DNA from: Cellulomonas avistercoris
Lineage (GTDB): Bacteria > Actinomycetota > Actinomycetes > Actinomycetales > Cellulomonadaceae
Length of the DNA stretch: 44,188 nt
Assembly: GCF_014836445.1 (NCBI RefSeq)
Contig: NZ_JACSQV010000003.1
Coordinates: 155,149 to 199,336 of the forward strand
Reading direction: 5' to 3'
Made by a program: the position numbers and the translations under genes. Positions within the stretch are counted from its first letter, which is position 1. The number at the start of each line of letters is the position of its first letter. This document shows, piece by piece, positions 32,943 through 40,798 of the stretch. A model generated the notes under the pieces. The model did not search any database. It saw only the letters and a list, made by a program, of their open reading frames with translations, and had not been told where the DNA came from.

Positions 32943-34241
32943 TCAGTCGAGCAGCGGGCCGAGCGCGGCGACCGCGTCCTGCGCCGCCTGCTCCGGCGAC
33001 TTCTGGCCACCGATCGCGGCGCTCCACGCCTGGCCGACCGTCAGCTGGACGTCGGCGACGGACGCGGGCGGGATGACGGCAGCCGGGTAGTTCGCACCGA
33101 ACCGGGTGATGCTCTGCGCGAAGGGCTCGAGCAGCGCGTTGCCCGTCACGGACGCGTCCTGACCGGCGTCGGCGCGCGACGGCAGGGAGCCGACGATCTC
33201 GGCCGGCAGGAGCTGGCCCTCGGCGTCGAGGTAGGTGGCGGTCAGGTATTCCCACGCGAGGTCGGGGTTCTTGCTGAACGCGCCGATGCCCTGGCCCTCA
33301 CCACCCAGGTAGACGCCTCCCGTGCCGGACAGCGGCAGCGGCACGACGCCGTACTCGAAGTCGGCGTCGGAGGCCGCGGTGCCCATCTGCCAGTTGCCGT
33401 TCGCCGCGAAGGCGGTCTTGCCGGCAGCGAACTGCTGGAACGGCACCGTCTGGTCCCACGTGACGGCCTCCTGCGAGAGCCACCCGTTCTCGACCCACGA
33501 CCGCACCCGGCCGAGTCCCGCGGCCAGCGCGTCGGCCTGCGGGTCCTCGTAGGTGAAGCCCTCGGAGGTGATCCACGGGTACGCCTGCCACTCACCCTGC
33601 GACTGCGGCAGGCCGGACAGCGTGATGCCCGCGTAGCCGGCGGCCTTCGCCGCGGCCATCGCGTCCTCGAGCTCGGTCATCGTGGTGGGCGGCTCGACGC
33701 CGATCTCCGCGAGGATGTCGGCGTTGTACCAGAGCCCCAGGAGGTTGACGTAGCCCTGCACGGCGTACGTGGTGCCGTCGATGGTGTGGACGACCGACTC
33801 CGAGACCTGGTCGGCGTCGGCGAAGTCGGCCCAGTAGTCGTCGAGGGGAGCCAGCGCGCCGCCGAGGGCGAGCGTCGCGGCCTCGGCGCCGTTGAAGACC
33901 ACCACGTCCGGGCCCGTCTTGGCGCCCGCGGCGGCGACGAGCTTGGAGTTGAGCTGGTCGTAGGGGACGAAGACGTTGTCGACGGTCGCGCCGTCGTGCT
34001 GGGCCTCGAACTTGTCGGCGAACTCGTCCATGAGCTTCACCTGGTTGTCGTCCGAGAAGTAGTGCCACACCGTGAGGGTCGCGCTGTCGCCCGAGCCGGA
34101 CCCCTGGGAGCCGGCGCCGTCGGCGCTGGTGCCGCCCGAGCACGCGGCGAGCAGCAGTCCGCTCGCGGCGGCCAGCGAGGTGAGTGCCAGCCGCGTGCGG
34201 CGGCGAGGAGTGGGCCGTGCGTCGTTGCCGTTGATGTCCAT
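32943..34241 (-). CDS. carbohydrate ABC transporter substrate-binding lipoprotein
   Basis: A 432-residue extracytoplasmic solute-binding protein (family 1). A basic signal peptide ends in a clear lipobox, LLLAAC (C34), followed by a flexible Ser/Gly linker (SGGTSADGAGSQGSGSGD). The mature fold opens TLTVWHYFSDDNQVKLMDEF and has the typical GWLSQEAVTWDQ and AFAANGNWQMG blocks. The neighbouring GH127, GH43 and GH10 genes suggest arabino- or xylo-oligosaccharides as ligand. ATG 34241 is chosen over TTG 34244 because AGGAG is 8 nt before it. It is the first gene of the minus-strand operon and presumably the most expressed. Confidence 0.93.
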   Translation of the reverse strand: MDINGNDARPTPRRRTRLALTSLAAASGLLLAACSGGTSADGAGSQGSGSGDSATLTVWHYFSDDNQVKLMDEFADKFEAQHDGATVDNVFVPYDQLNSKLVAAAGAKTGPDVVVFNGAEAATLALGGALAPLDDYWADFADADQVSESVVHTIDGTTYAVQGYVNLLGLWYNADILAEIGVEPPTTMTELEDAMAAAKAAGYAGITLSGLPQSQGEWQAYPWITSEGFTYEDPQADALAAGLGRVRSWVENGWLSQEAVTWDQTVPFQQFAAGKTAFAANGNWQMGTAASDADFEYGVVPLPLSGTGGVYLGGEGQGIGAFSKNPDLAWEYLTATYLDAEGQLLPAEIVGSLPSRADAGQDASVTGNALLEPFAQSITRFGANYPAAVIPPASVADVQLTVGQAWSAAIGGQKSPEQAAQDAVAALGPLLD

Positions 34242-34371
34242 CAACCGGGCTCCTGTGTGTCGAGACGGGTCCGGCGGCCCGGGTGGGGTGCCCGGTCGGA
34301 TCCTCGTCGATGCTCCTGACCTCGGGGCGCCCGTCGCCGCGTCGCTGCGGCGGGCGGTGTCTCCACCGTCG

Positions 34372-34458
34372 GCCCGAAAGTGGCCGAAACCCTTTTCGGG
34401 ACGCTAGCACTGGGTTTTGGCGACGGTCAACCGTGGATCCTCAACGCCGCTTTCGGGC
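34372..34458. promoter_or_regulatory. operator cluster between transporter operon and lacI-type gene
   Basis: Three related elements: GCCCGAAAG (34372-34380), an inverted repeat CCGAAA-n4-TTTCGG (34384-34399), and CTTTCGGGC (34450-34458), which is the exact reverse complement of the first. The middle element covers the predicted transcription start of the minus-strand operon. Binding by the adjacent LacI-family protein, with looping between outer sites, is inferred. Confidence 0.6.
34401..34430 (-). promoter_or_regulatory. sigma-70-type promoter of the ABC transporter/GH127 operon
   Basis: On the minus strand: -35 TTGACC (34430-34425), an 18-nt spacer, and -10 TAGCGT (34406-34401). Transcription would begin near 34394, inside the CCGAAA/TTTCGG inverted repeat, giving a leader of about 150 nt before the binding-protein gene. 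Confidence 0.6.
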
Positions 34459-34502
34459 ATGATGTGGCCGTACGTCGACGCAGACAGGGATGGGGGACGA
34501 CC

Positions 34503-35522
34503 ATGACGGCAACCGACGGCCGGGCCCGCCCGGTCACGCTGCGCGACGTCGCGCAGCTCGCCGGGGTGTCGGTCGCCACGGCGTCGAAGGCGCTCAACGG
34601 CAAGGCCGACGTGCACCCCGACACCCGTCGGCGCGTGCAGGAGGTCGCCGACCGCCTGGCGTTCACGCCCAACTCGCTCGCACGCGCCATCACCGCAGGT
34701 CAGACCGGTACCGTCGGCCTGCTGACGCACGACCTCGAGGGCCGGTTCAGCCTGCCCATCCTCATGGGGGCGGAGGACGCCTTCGGTGCCGGCCGCACCT
34801 CGGTGTTCCTGTGCGACGCGCGCGACGACGCGATCCGCGAGCAGCACCACCTGCGGGCGCTGCTCGGCCGCCGCATCGACGGGCTCATCGTCGTCGGCTC
34901 CAAGACGGACCCGCGTCCCTCGCTCGGGCGGGACGTGCCCGTTCCGGTGGTGTACGCCTACGCACCGTCCGACGACCCGCGGGACGCCTCCGTCGTGCCC
35001 GACAACGTCACGGCCGGCCGGATCGCCACCGAGCACCTGCTCACGCTCGGCCGACGCCGTATCGCGCACGTGTCGGGCGACCCGACGTACGCGGCCGCCC
35101 AGGACCGCGCCGCGGGCGTCACGCAGGCCCTCGCAGCGGCCGGGCTCGAGCAGGTCGGGCCGGTGCGCTTCGGCTCCTGGAGCGAGGCCTGGGGCCGGGC
35201 CGGGGTCGCCGCCGCGCTCGACGCGGACCCGGACGTCGACGCCGTGGTGTGCGGCAGCGACATGATCGCCCGCGGCGTGCTCGACGCGCTGCGGGAGAGG
35301 GGCATCGACGTGCCCGGCGACGTCGCCGTCATCGGCTTCGACAACTGGGAGCCGATGATCGCCGGCTCGCGGCCCGCGCTGACCAGCGTCGACATGAACT
35401 TCGAGACCATGGGCCGCCGGGCCGCGACCCGCCTGTTCGGGCGCATCGCCGGGACCGCGGAGGGCGGCGTCGAGACCGTCGCACCGCGCGTGGTCGTGCG
35501 GGCGTCGACCGCGAGCGGCTGA
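34503..35522 (+). CDS. LacI-family transcriptional regulator
   Basis: A 339-residue sugar-responsive regulator. The N-terminal helix-turn-helix reads VTLRDVAQLAGVSVATASKAL (about residues 12-32) with hinge region NSLARAI. The periplasmic-binding-protein-like ligand domain follows, with DGLIVVGS, RRIAHVSGDP and VAVIGFDNWEP blocks. Divergent from the sugar transporter operon and next to palindromic CCGAAA/TTTCGG sites, it is probably that operon's repressor, and perhaps of GH43/GH10. The inducer is unknown, plausibly arabinose or xylose oligosaccharides. ATG 34503 has GGGGGA upstream; an in-frame ATG at 34380 would lie within the promoter region and is rejected. Confidence 0.92.
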   Translation: MTATDGRARPVTLRDVAQLAGVSVATASKALNGKADVHPDTRRRVQEVADRLAFTPNSLARAITAGQTGTVGLLTHDLEGRFSLPILMGAEDAFGAGRTSVFLCDARDDAIREQHHLRALLGRRIDGLIVVGSKTDPRPSLGRDVPVPVVYAYAPSDDPRDASVVPDNVTAGRIATEHLLTLGRRRIAHVSGDPTYAAAQDRAAGVTQALAAAGLEQVGPVRFGSWSEAWGRAGVAAALDADPDVDAVVCGSDMIARGVLDALRERGIDVPGDVAVIGFDNWEPMIAGSRPALTSVDMNFETMGRRAATRLFGRIAGTAEGGVETVAPRVVVRASTASG

Positions 35523-35532
35523 GAGCGCCACG

Positions 35533-35538
35533 TACCCT
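35533..35538 (+). promoter_or_regulatory. -10 box (TACCCT) for leaderless rlmC
   Basis: TACCCT ends 6 nt before GTG 35545, so transcription is expected to begin at the start codon. No ribosome site precedes the GTG. Confidence 0.55.
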
Positions 35539-35544
35539 GGGCAC

Positions 35545-36669
35545 GTGCGCTGCGGCTACTTCGACGCGGGCGTGTGCCGGTCGTGCACGCTCCTCGCGGT
35601 GCCGTACCCGGAGCAGGTCGACGCGCAGCAGCGCCACGTGCGCACCGTGCTCGGCGACCCCGCCGGCGTCACGTGGCTCCCGACCGTCACGAGCGCTGAG
35701 GCGGGGTTCCGCAACAAGGCGAAGATGGTCGTCGCGGGCACCGTCGACGCCCCGACGCTCGGCATCCTCGACGGTCACGGCCACGGCGTGGACCTGCAGG
35801 GCTGCCCGCTGTACCCGCCGGCCCTGACGGCAGCCTTCGCGCCGCTCGCCGCCTTCGTCTCCGAGGCGCGGCTGACCCCGTACGACGTGCCGACGCGCAC
35901 CGGTGAGCTCAAGCACGTGCTCGTCACGGCCTCGCCCGACGGCGACCTCATGGTCCGGTTCGTGCTGCGCAGCACCGAGGCGCTCGCGCGCGTGCGCAAG
36001 CACCTGTCGTCCCTGCGTGCCGCCCTGCCGCACCTCGTCGTCGCGTCGGTCAACGTGCAGCCGGCGCACGCGGCGGTGCTCGAGGGCGAGCGCGAGATCC
36101 TGCTCACCGAGCGCGAGACGCTGCGCATGCGGGTCAACGGGCTCGACCTGCACCTGCGCCCGCGCAGCTTCTTCCAGACCAACACCGAGGTGGCCGCCGC
36201 GCTCTACCGGCAGGCCGCCGCGTGGGCCGACGAGGCGCAGGTGACCTCCGCGTGGGACCTGTACTGCGGCGTCGGCGGGTTCGCGCTGCACCTCGCACGG
36301 CCGGGGCGGCACGTCGTCGGCGTGGAGACGAGCGCCGAGGCGGTCGCGAGCGCCGAGGTGACCGCGCGCGACGCCGGGCTGCCCGGCACACGGTTCCTCG
36401 CCGGCGACGCCACGGCGTTCGCGCTCGCCGCGCGGGACGTGCCCGACCTCGTCGTGGTCAACCCGCCGCGGCGCGGGCTGGGCGAGCCGCTGAGCCGGTG
36501 GCTCGAGGCCAGCGGGGTCCCGCGCGTCCTGTACTCGTCGTGCCACGCGGGCTCGCTGGCGCGGGACCTCGCGCACATGCCGTCCCTGCGCCCCGTGCGT
36601 GCCCAGGTCCTCGACATGTTCCCGCACACGCTCCACCACGAGGTCCTCACGCTCCTCGAACGCACCTGA
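35545..36669 (+). CDS. rlmC: 23S rRNA (uracil-747-C5)-methyltransferase RlmC
   Basis: A 374-residue radical-free SAM methyltransferase that makes 5-methyluridine in 23S rRNA. The iron-sulfur cysteines C3, C11, C14 and C87 occupy the same positions as in E. coli RlmC. Shared blocks include GFRNKAKMVV, RPRSFFQTN, the SAM motif WDLYCGVGGFALH, VNPPRRG, the catalytic cysteine in YSSCHAG, and the C-terminal DMFPHTLHHEVLTLL. U747 specificity is inferred from overall likeness to RlmC and not RlmD or TrmA. It follows the regulator gene by 22 nt but has its own leaderless promoter. Confidence 0.93.
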   Translation: MRCGYFDAGVCRSCTLLAVPYPEQVDAQQRHVRTVLGDPAGVTWLPTVTSAEAGFRNKAKMVVAGTVDAPTLGILDGHGHGVDLQGCPLYPPALTAAFAPLAAFVSEARLTPYDVPTRTGELKHVLVTASPDGDLMVRFVLRSTEALARVRKHLSSLRAALPHLVVASVNVQPAHAAVLEGEREILLTERETLRMRVNGLDLHLRPRSFFQTNTEVAAALYRQAAAWADEAQVTSAWDLYCGVGGFALHLARPGRHVVGVETSAEAVASAEVTARDAGLPGTRFLAGDATAFALAARDVPDLVVVNPPRRGLGEPLSRWLEASGVPRVLYSSCHAGSLARDLAHMPSLRPVRAQVLDMFPHTLHHEVLTLLERT

Positions 36670-36675
36670 CCCCGC

Positions 36676-36753
36676 CCGCCGAGCGCGGTACCCGACCGTC
36701 GAGCGCGGCACTCGTTGCTGCCGCGCTGGGCGGCCGAGTACCGCTCTCGGCGG
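36676..36753. terminator. nested inverted repeat, likely bidirectional terminator
   Basis: Outer arms of 16 bp (36676-36691 and 36738-36753, one mismatch) enclose an inner 9-bp hairpin (36702-36710 with 36719-36727). The left part also holds a tandem pair GAGCGCGGTACCCG and GAGCGCGGCACTCG. It fills the gap between the convergent rlmC and flavin oxidoreductase genes. It could instead be a REP-like mobile palindrome. Confidence 0.6.
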
Positions 36754-36780
36754 TTCGGGGTGGTCGGGGTGGTCGGGTGG

Positions 36781-37815
36781 TCAGGCGAGGGCGTCGGCCA
36801 GGAGGCGGAGGGTCTGCTCGCGGGCCGGGGCGCGGTCCGCCGGGGTGCCGCGCGTCGCGCCCGCGACGGGCTGCACCATGATCTCGTCGGTGCCCAGGCG
36901 TCGGGCCAGCTCGCGCACCTGCTCGGCGGCCTGCGCCGGGTCGCCGACGATCCACGACGAGGTCAGCGCCGCGAGCGCGTCGTCGGCGGACGCGGGCAGG
37001 GGAGCCTCCTCGGCGTCCTCGACCAGCTCCTGCGGCTCGAGCGTCGTGCCCGAGCGCAGCCGCCACATCGTGCGCACCTGCGGCAGGGCCAGGCGGTGCG
37101 CCTCCCGCGCCGTCGGTGCCACGGCGACGTTGGCCACGGCGATCGTGCGCGGCTCGGCGAGCGTCTCCGACGGCACGAACGTCTCGCGGTAGAGCGCCAC
37201 GGCCTCGTCGGTGCCGCGCCCCGCGAAGTGGTGGGCGAAGACGTACGGCAGGCCGAGGCGGCCGGCGAGCTGCGCGGAGTACGACGACGACCCGAGCAGC
37301 CACAGCTGGGGTGCGGACACCGCGCGCGGCGTCGCGCGCAGCGGGTACGTCGAGGACCCGACGCGCACCTGCACGCCCTCGGGCCGCACGAGCGCGGCCA
37401 GCGCGGCGACGTCGGCGTCGAACGTGTCCACGCCGTCACCCGTCGACCCGCGCCGCAGCAGGTGGCTCGTCACCGGGTCCGAGCCCGGAGCGCGGCCGAT
37501 GCCGACGTCGACGCGGCCGGGGAACGCGGCCTCCAGCAGAGCGACCTGCTCCGCGACGACCAGGGGCGAGTGGTTCGGCAGCATGACGCCGCCGGACCCC
37601 ACGCGCACGCGCGACGTCGCGGCGGCGACGAGCGACATCAGCAGCGGTGCGTTGGTGGCCGCGACGGCCGGCATGTTGTGGTGCTCGGCGACCCAGTAGC
37701 GGCGTGCGCCGACCTCGTCGGCGACGCGGGCCAGCGCGAGCGTCGCGGCGACGGCGTCGGCCGTGGTCTGGTCGGAGCGGACGGGGACGAGGTCGAGCAC
37801 GGAGATGGCGGTCAC
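36781..37815 (-). CDS. luciferase-like flavin-dependent oxidoreductase (TIGR03558 group)
   Basis: A 344-residue LLM-class flavoenzyme expected to use reduced flavin and oxygen as a monooxygenase. The N-terminal SVLDLVPVRSDQTTADAVAAT and RYWVAEHHNMPAVAATNAPL blocks match the 'group 1' subfamily (YhbW-like). GSGGVMLPNHSPLVVAEQ and GIGRAPGSDP are the flavin and phosphate-binding regions. Substrate unknown. The GTG at 37815 (MTAISVLDLVP) matches the usual family start; the ribosome site is weak. It is divergent from the hydrolase gene across 66 nt, and its minus-strand frame runs on into that gene only by chance. Confidence 0.88.
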   Translation of the reverse strand: MTAISVLDLVPVRSDQTTADAVAATLALARVADEVGARRYWVAEHHNMPAVAATNAPLLMSLVAAATSRVRVGSGGVMLPNHSPLVVAEQVALLEAAFPGRVDVGIGRAPGSDPVTSHLLRRGSTGDGVDTFDADVAALAALVRPEGVQVRVGSSTYPLRATPRAVSAPQLWLLGSSSYSAQLAGRLGLPYVFAHHFAGRGTDEAVALYRETFVPSETLAEPRTIAVANVAVAPTAREAHRLALPQVRTMWRLRSGTTLEPQELVEDAEEAPLPASADDALAALTSSWIVGDPAQAAEQVRELARRLGTDEIMVQPVAGATRGTPADRAPAREQTLRLLADALA

Positions 37816-37868
37816 CTCAGGGCCAACCCGGCCGGGGCGGACCCCATTCCGGGTGCGGCGGGTGGGCC

Positions 37869-37874
37869 TAGGGT
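37869..37874 (+). promoter_or_regulatory. -10 box (TAGGGT) for the leaderless hydrolase gene
   Basis: TAGGGT ends 7 nt before GTG 37882. No ribosome site is present, supporting a leaderless transcript. Confidence 0.55.
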
Positions 37875-37881
37875 CGGTCCC

Positions 37882-38658
37882 GTGAACCACGACACACGGC
37901 GGCTGCCGGCACCGGGCGGGCAGGTCGGTCCGCTGTGGGTCGTCACGCGAGGCTCTGGACCGCCTCTGGTGCTGCTGCACGGCAACGGCGAGGACCACCA
38001 CGTCTTCGACCGGATGGTGCCCGCGCTCGGCGCCGGGCGCACGCTCGTCGGGATCGACTCGCGCGCCCACGGACGCAGCCCGCGCGGTGACGGCCCGCTC
38101 CGGATCGCGACGATGGCCGACGACGTCGCGCTCGTGCTCGACCTCCTCGGCCTGCCGAGCGTCGACGTGCTCGGCTTCTCCGACGGCGGCAACATCGGGC
38201 TCGAGCTCGCGGTCCGTCACCCCGGGCGGATCCGTCGTCTCGTGGTCGTCGGCGCCAACCTGTTCCCGGCGGGCATGAACAGGTCCATGCGCGCCGTGGG
38301 ACGGGTCGGCCACGCCCTGCTGTCGGTGCTCGCGCCCGTCGTGCCGCGGCTGCGGGTGCCCGCCGAGCGGTTCGCGCTGATGGTCCACGACCCCTGCCTC
38401 GACCCCGCCGACCTCGCGCGCGTGGACGTCCCGACGCTGGTCGTCACGGGGGAGCGGGACGTCGTGCGGCCGGAGCACACGCGCCTGATCGTCGGGTCGA
38501 TCCCCGGCGCGCGCTCCGCCGTCGTGGCCGGCGTGGGCCACATGGTCCCGGTGCAGGCGCCCGACCGGCTGAGCGCGCTCGTCACCGCCTTCCTGGCGGA
38601 CGGGCCGCCCGATGAGCCGTCCGGAGGAACCGCCGGAGCAACTCGCGCGAATCCGTGA
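37882..38658 (+). CDS. alpha/beta hydrolase
   Basis: A 258-residue serine hydrolase. The oxyanion region is LLHGNGEDHHVFDRMVPAL, the nucleophile S100 lies in GFSDGGN, the acid in TGERDVVRPEHT and the base in GVGHMVPVQAPDRL. DSRAHGRSPRGD is also typical of haloperoxidase/lactonase-like members. The natural ester or other substrate is unknown. The start GTG is defined by a TAGGGT -10 box at leaderless distance. The hydrophilic C-terminus (DGPPDEPSGG onward) is not part of the fold. It is followed, after its own promoter, by a DUF5684 gene. Confidence 0.87.
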   Translation: MNHDTRRLPAPGGQVGPLWVVTRGSGPPLVLLHGNGEDHHVFDRMVPALGAGRTLVGIDSRAHGRSPRGDGPLRIATMADDVALVLDLLGLPSVDVLGFSDGGNIGLELAVRHPGRIRRLVVVGANLFPAGMNRSMRAVGRVGHALLSVLAPVVPRLRVPAERFALMVHDPCLDPADLARVDVPTLVVTGERDVVRPEHTRLIVGSIPGARSAVVAGVGHMVPVQAPDRLSALVTAFLADGPPDEPSGGTAGATRANP

Positions 38659-38688
38659 AAACGGGACACAGGGGGCTCCCAGGAACGC

Positions 38689-38694
38689 TACTGT
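38689..38694 (+). promoter_or_regulatory. -10 box (TACTGT) for the leaderless DUF5684 gene
   Basis: TACTGT ends 7 nt before ATG 38702, so transcription should start at or next to the A of the start codon. Confidence 0.5.
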
Positions 38695-38701
38695 GCGCGC
38701 C

Positions 38702-39136
38702 ATGTCCACACTCTTCGCGGTCCCGATCACCGACGCCGAGGCCGCCGCGGCCGCCGGTGGCATGGCGATCCTCTTCCTCATCTTCGGCCTCGTCGGCTAC
38801 GTCGTGTCGTCCCTCGGCCTCATGGGCGTCTTCACCAAGGCCGGCAAGCCGGCGTGGGCGGCCTTCGTGCCGATCTACAACCTCGTCGTGCTGCTCGAGG
38901 TCGTCGGTCGCCCCCTGTGGTGGCTCGTCCTGTTCCTCATCCCGGGCGTCAACATCGTCGCCATGATCATCGTCATGAACGACCTGTCGAAGTCGTTCGG
39001 GCACGAGGCGGGCTTCACCGTCGGGCTCGTCCTGCTGACGGTGGTGTTCCTGTGGATCCTGTGGCTCGGCTCGAGCACGTACCGCGGCCCGGCCGCGGCC
39101 GCGACCGCCGCACCCACGACCGCGTACGCCGCCTGA
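38702..39136 (+). CDS. DUF5684 family membrane protein
   Basis: A 144-residue protein with three membrane helices. The signature region GVFTKAGKPAWAAFVPIYN, followed by WWLVLFLIPGVNIV, matches DUF5684/signal-peptidase-I-associated proteins of unknown role. It ends in an Ala/Thr-rich tail. The ATG at 38702 is preferred over an in-frame ATG at 38612 because the latter lies inside the hydrolase gene, while 38702 has a -10 box at leaderless spacing. A strong hairpin follows. Confidence 0.8.
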   Translation: MSTLFAVPITDAEAAAAAGGMAILFLIFGLVGYVVSSLGLMGVFTKAGKPAWAAFVPIYNLVVLLEVVGRPLWWLVLFLIPGVNIVAMIIVMNDLSKSFGHEAGFTVGLVLLTVVFLWILWLGSSTYRGPAAAATAAPTTAYAA

Positions 39137-39151
39137 CCTCCTCGTCCCCCC

Positions 39152-39184
39152 ACGGCCCGGTCGCCCTCGTGGCGGCCGGGCCGT
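39152..39184. terminator. bidirectional terminator between convergent genes
   Basis: A 14-bp stem pairs 39152-39165 with 39171-39184 (one T-G pair) around CTCGT. It lies between the stop codons of the DUF5684 and NYN-domain genes. Confidence 0.85.
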
Positions 39185-39199
39185 CGTGCGTCCGGGGCG

Positions 39200-40645
39200 T
39201 CAGCCTGCGACGAGGCCGCCACCCACCCAGGCACGGATCGCGGCCGCGTCACCGTTCGTCAGCTCCATGCGGGCGCCGCGGCACAGGCCGATGACGTTGT
39301 CCGCCCAGCTGCGCGCGACCTCCTCCGGCGTCGGCTTCGCATCGAGCGACAGGCCCGTGTACAGCACGCCGGAGATGACGAAGTTGATGGTCGAGCGGCC
39401 GACCTTCGCGCCCGACTGCTGGCACGCCTCGTGCACGCGGCGCGACGTCGTGACCCGGTCGAACGGGTGCGCGGCGACGTCCGCCGCGAGCGTCTGGAGC
39501 ACCACGCGGTACTGCGCCTGGCTCAGGCCGGGCGTGTCCGTGACCGCGATGACCTGGCGCTGCAGCTCGTTGGGCGCCGTGTCGGCCACCGCACCCGGCA
39601 GGTCCGCCTCGCCGAAGCGCTGCGGGTCCCACACGTGACCCGGCGGGCGCGTCGAGACGTCGAGGTCCGGCAGGGCCCGCGACAGCCACGCCGTGAAGCC
39701 GCCCGTCCCGGCCCACTGCGACGCCGCGAGCGACGGGTCCGCGGTCTGCGCGACCTGCGCCGCGGCGCCGAGCGGCAGCGGGGCGTCGGCGGTGCGCACC
39801 GCGCGCCGCACCGCACGCCGGGCACGGGCCTCGGCCTCGTCGACGATCCGCTCGGTGACGCGCACCTTCGTCGTGCGGGGGGCGGCCGGCGGGGCCTCCT
39901 CCGCGGCGACCTCCGCGGGGACCTCGGGAGCGACCTCGGCGGCGGCCGGGGCCGCTGCGGTCACGCCACGCGTCGCCCGGCGTGAGCGGCCCGTGCGCGT
40001 CGTCGCGGGTGCGGCCTCGGGCGGCGCCGCGGCGGCCACCGGCTCGACGACGACGGTCTCCGTCTCGACCGCCACCGGCTCGGGGACGGGGTCTGCCACG
40101 AACGTCGAGGCGGTCTGCGTCACGAGGTCCGCGAGCGCGTCCGCGCCGATGACCGTGTCGGCGACCGACCGGTAGGCGGAGGCGGCCGGTGAGGCCGTGA
40201 TGATGGTCACACGACGGTCGTCCGCGCGGCACCGCTGCGCCAGCGGCGTGAAGTCGGCGTCGGCGGACACGATGACGAACTCGTCGTAGTGCGTGGTCGC
40301 GGCGAGCGCGTCGACCGCGTCGAGGACGAGGTTGATGTCGGCGCTGGACTTGCCCTGCTGCGTGAGCGAGGGGCAGTCGACGACCTTGAAGCCGGCGCGG
40401 GTGAAGTTGGGGCGGAAGCGCGAGTACACCGAGGGGTTGAGGTAGCACGCGCGCACCAGGAACCGGCGCGTCAGGTCGCCGTCGACGTCGGACCCCTGGC
40501 CGAGCTCGGACAACCAGTGCGCTGGGTCGGTCGCGAAGGCCTCGGCCGCCTGCGGGTCGAGGCGTGCCAGGCCGATGTAGACGTTGTCGAAGTCGACGAA
40601 CAGCGCAGAACGCAGCCGGCGGGTGTGTTCGGGGGTGATGGTCAC
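39200..40645 (-). CDS. NYN-domain (PIN-like) putative nuclease with C-terminal HTH-like domain
   Basis: A 481-residue protein. Residues about 10-175 are a NYN domain, a PIN-like fold found in RNases: acidic residues lie in FVDFDNVYIG (D18, D20), KSSADINLVLDAVD and VSADADFTPL, all in the expected order for a metal site. A long Ala/Pro/Glu/Val linker (about 185-275) is probably disordered. The C-terminal region (about 355-481, LSQAQYRVVLQTLAADVAAH onward) is helical and resembles OST-HTH/LOTUS-type domains. Cleavage of structured RNA is plausible but unproven. ATG 40645 begins MTITPEHTRRLRSALFVDFD. It is divergent from the ThrE gene. Confidence 0.85.
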   Translation of the reverse strand: MTITPEHTRRLRSALFVDFDNVYIGLARLDPQAAEAFATDPAHWLSELGQGSDVDGDLTRRFLVRACYLNPSVYSRFRPNFTRAGFKVVDCPSLTQQGKSSADINLVLDAVDALAATTHYDEFVIVSADADFTPLAQRCRADDRRVTIITASPAASAYRSVADTVIGADALADLVTQTASTFVADPVPEPVAVETETVVVEPVAAAAPPEAAPATTRTGRSRRATRGVTAAAPAAAEVAPEVPAEVAAEEAPPAAPRTTKVRVTERIVDEAEARARRAVRRAVRTADAPLPLGAAAQVAQTADPSLAASQWAGTGGFTAWLSRALPDLDVSTRPPGHVWDPQRFGEADLPGAVADTAPNELQRQVIAVTDTPGLSQAQYRVVLQTLAADVAAHPFDRVTTSRRVHEACQQSGAKVGRSTINFVISGVLYTGLSLDAKPTPEEVARSWADNVIGLCRGARMELTNGDAAAIRAWVGGGLVAG

Positions 40646-40682
40646 ACCCCCATCCTGCCGTGCCCGGCCGTCGCTGCGTCGG

Positions 40683-40688
40683 TAGCGT
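40683..40688 (+). promoter_or_regulatory. -10 box (TAGCGT) upstream of the ThrE gene
   Basis: TAGCGT would start transcription near 40695, about 100 nt before the ThrE start and 50 nt before a short leader ORF with a strong ribosome site. Confidence 0.4.
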
Positions 40689-40744
40689 GCCTACGAGGGG
40701 CCGCGGGACGAGCCGCGCGGACGTGGTCGAGGGGAGAAGACCGG

Positions 40745-40798
40745 GTGCGCAACCAGGACGCGGTGCGACGGACCCGCCATCGCGGGAGCACGCGGTGA
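40745..40798 (+). CDS. possible 17-codon leader peptide before ThrE
   Basis: GTG 40745 opens MRNQDAVRRTRHRGSTR and stops at TGA 40796-40798, overlapping the ThrE GTG (40795-40797) as GTGA. AGGGGAGAAG at 40730-40739 is a strong ribosome site 5 nt before it. This could couple or attenuate translation of the exporter. Existence as a peptide is unproven, but the signals are better placed here than for ThrE itself (GGGAG at 40784-40788). Confidence 0.4.
   Translation: MRNQDAVRRTRHRGSTR

Noticed and set aside
38612..38701. N-terminal extension of the DUF5684 protein
   Set aside because: It overlaps the end of the hydrolase gene and removes the leaderless promoter geometry at 38702.
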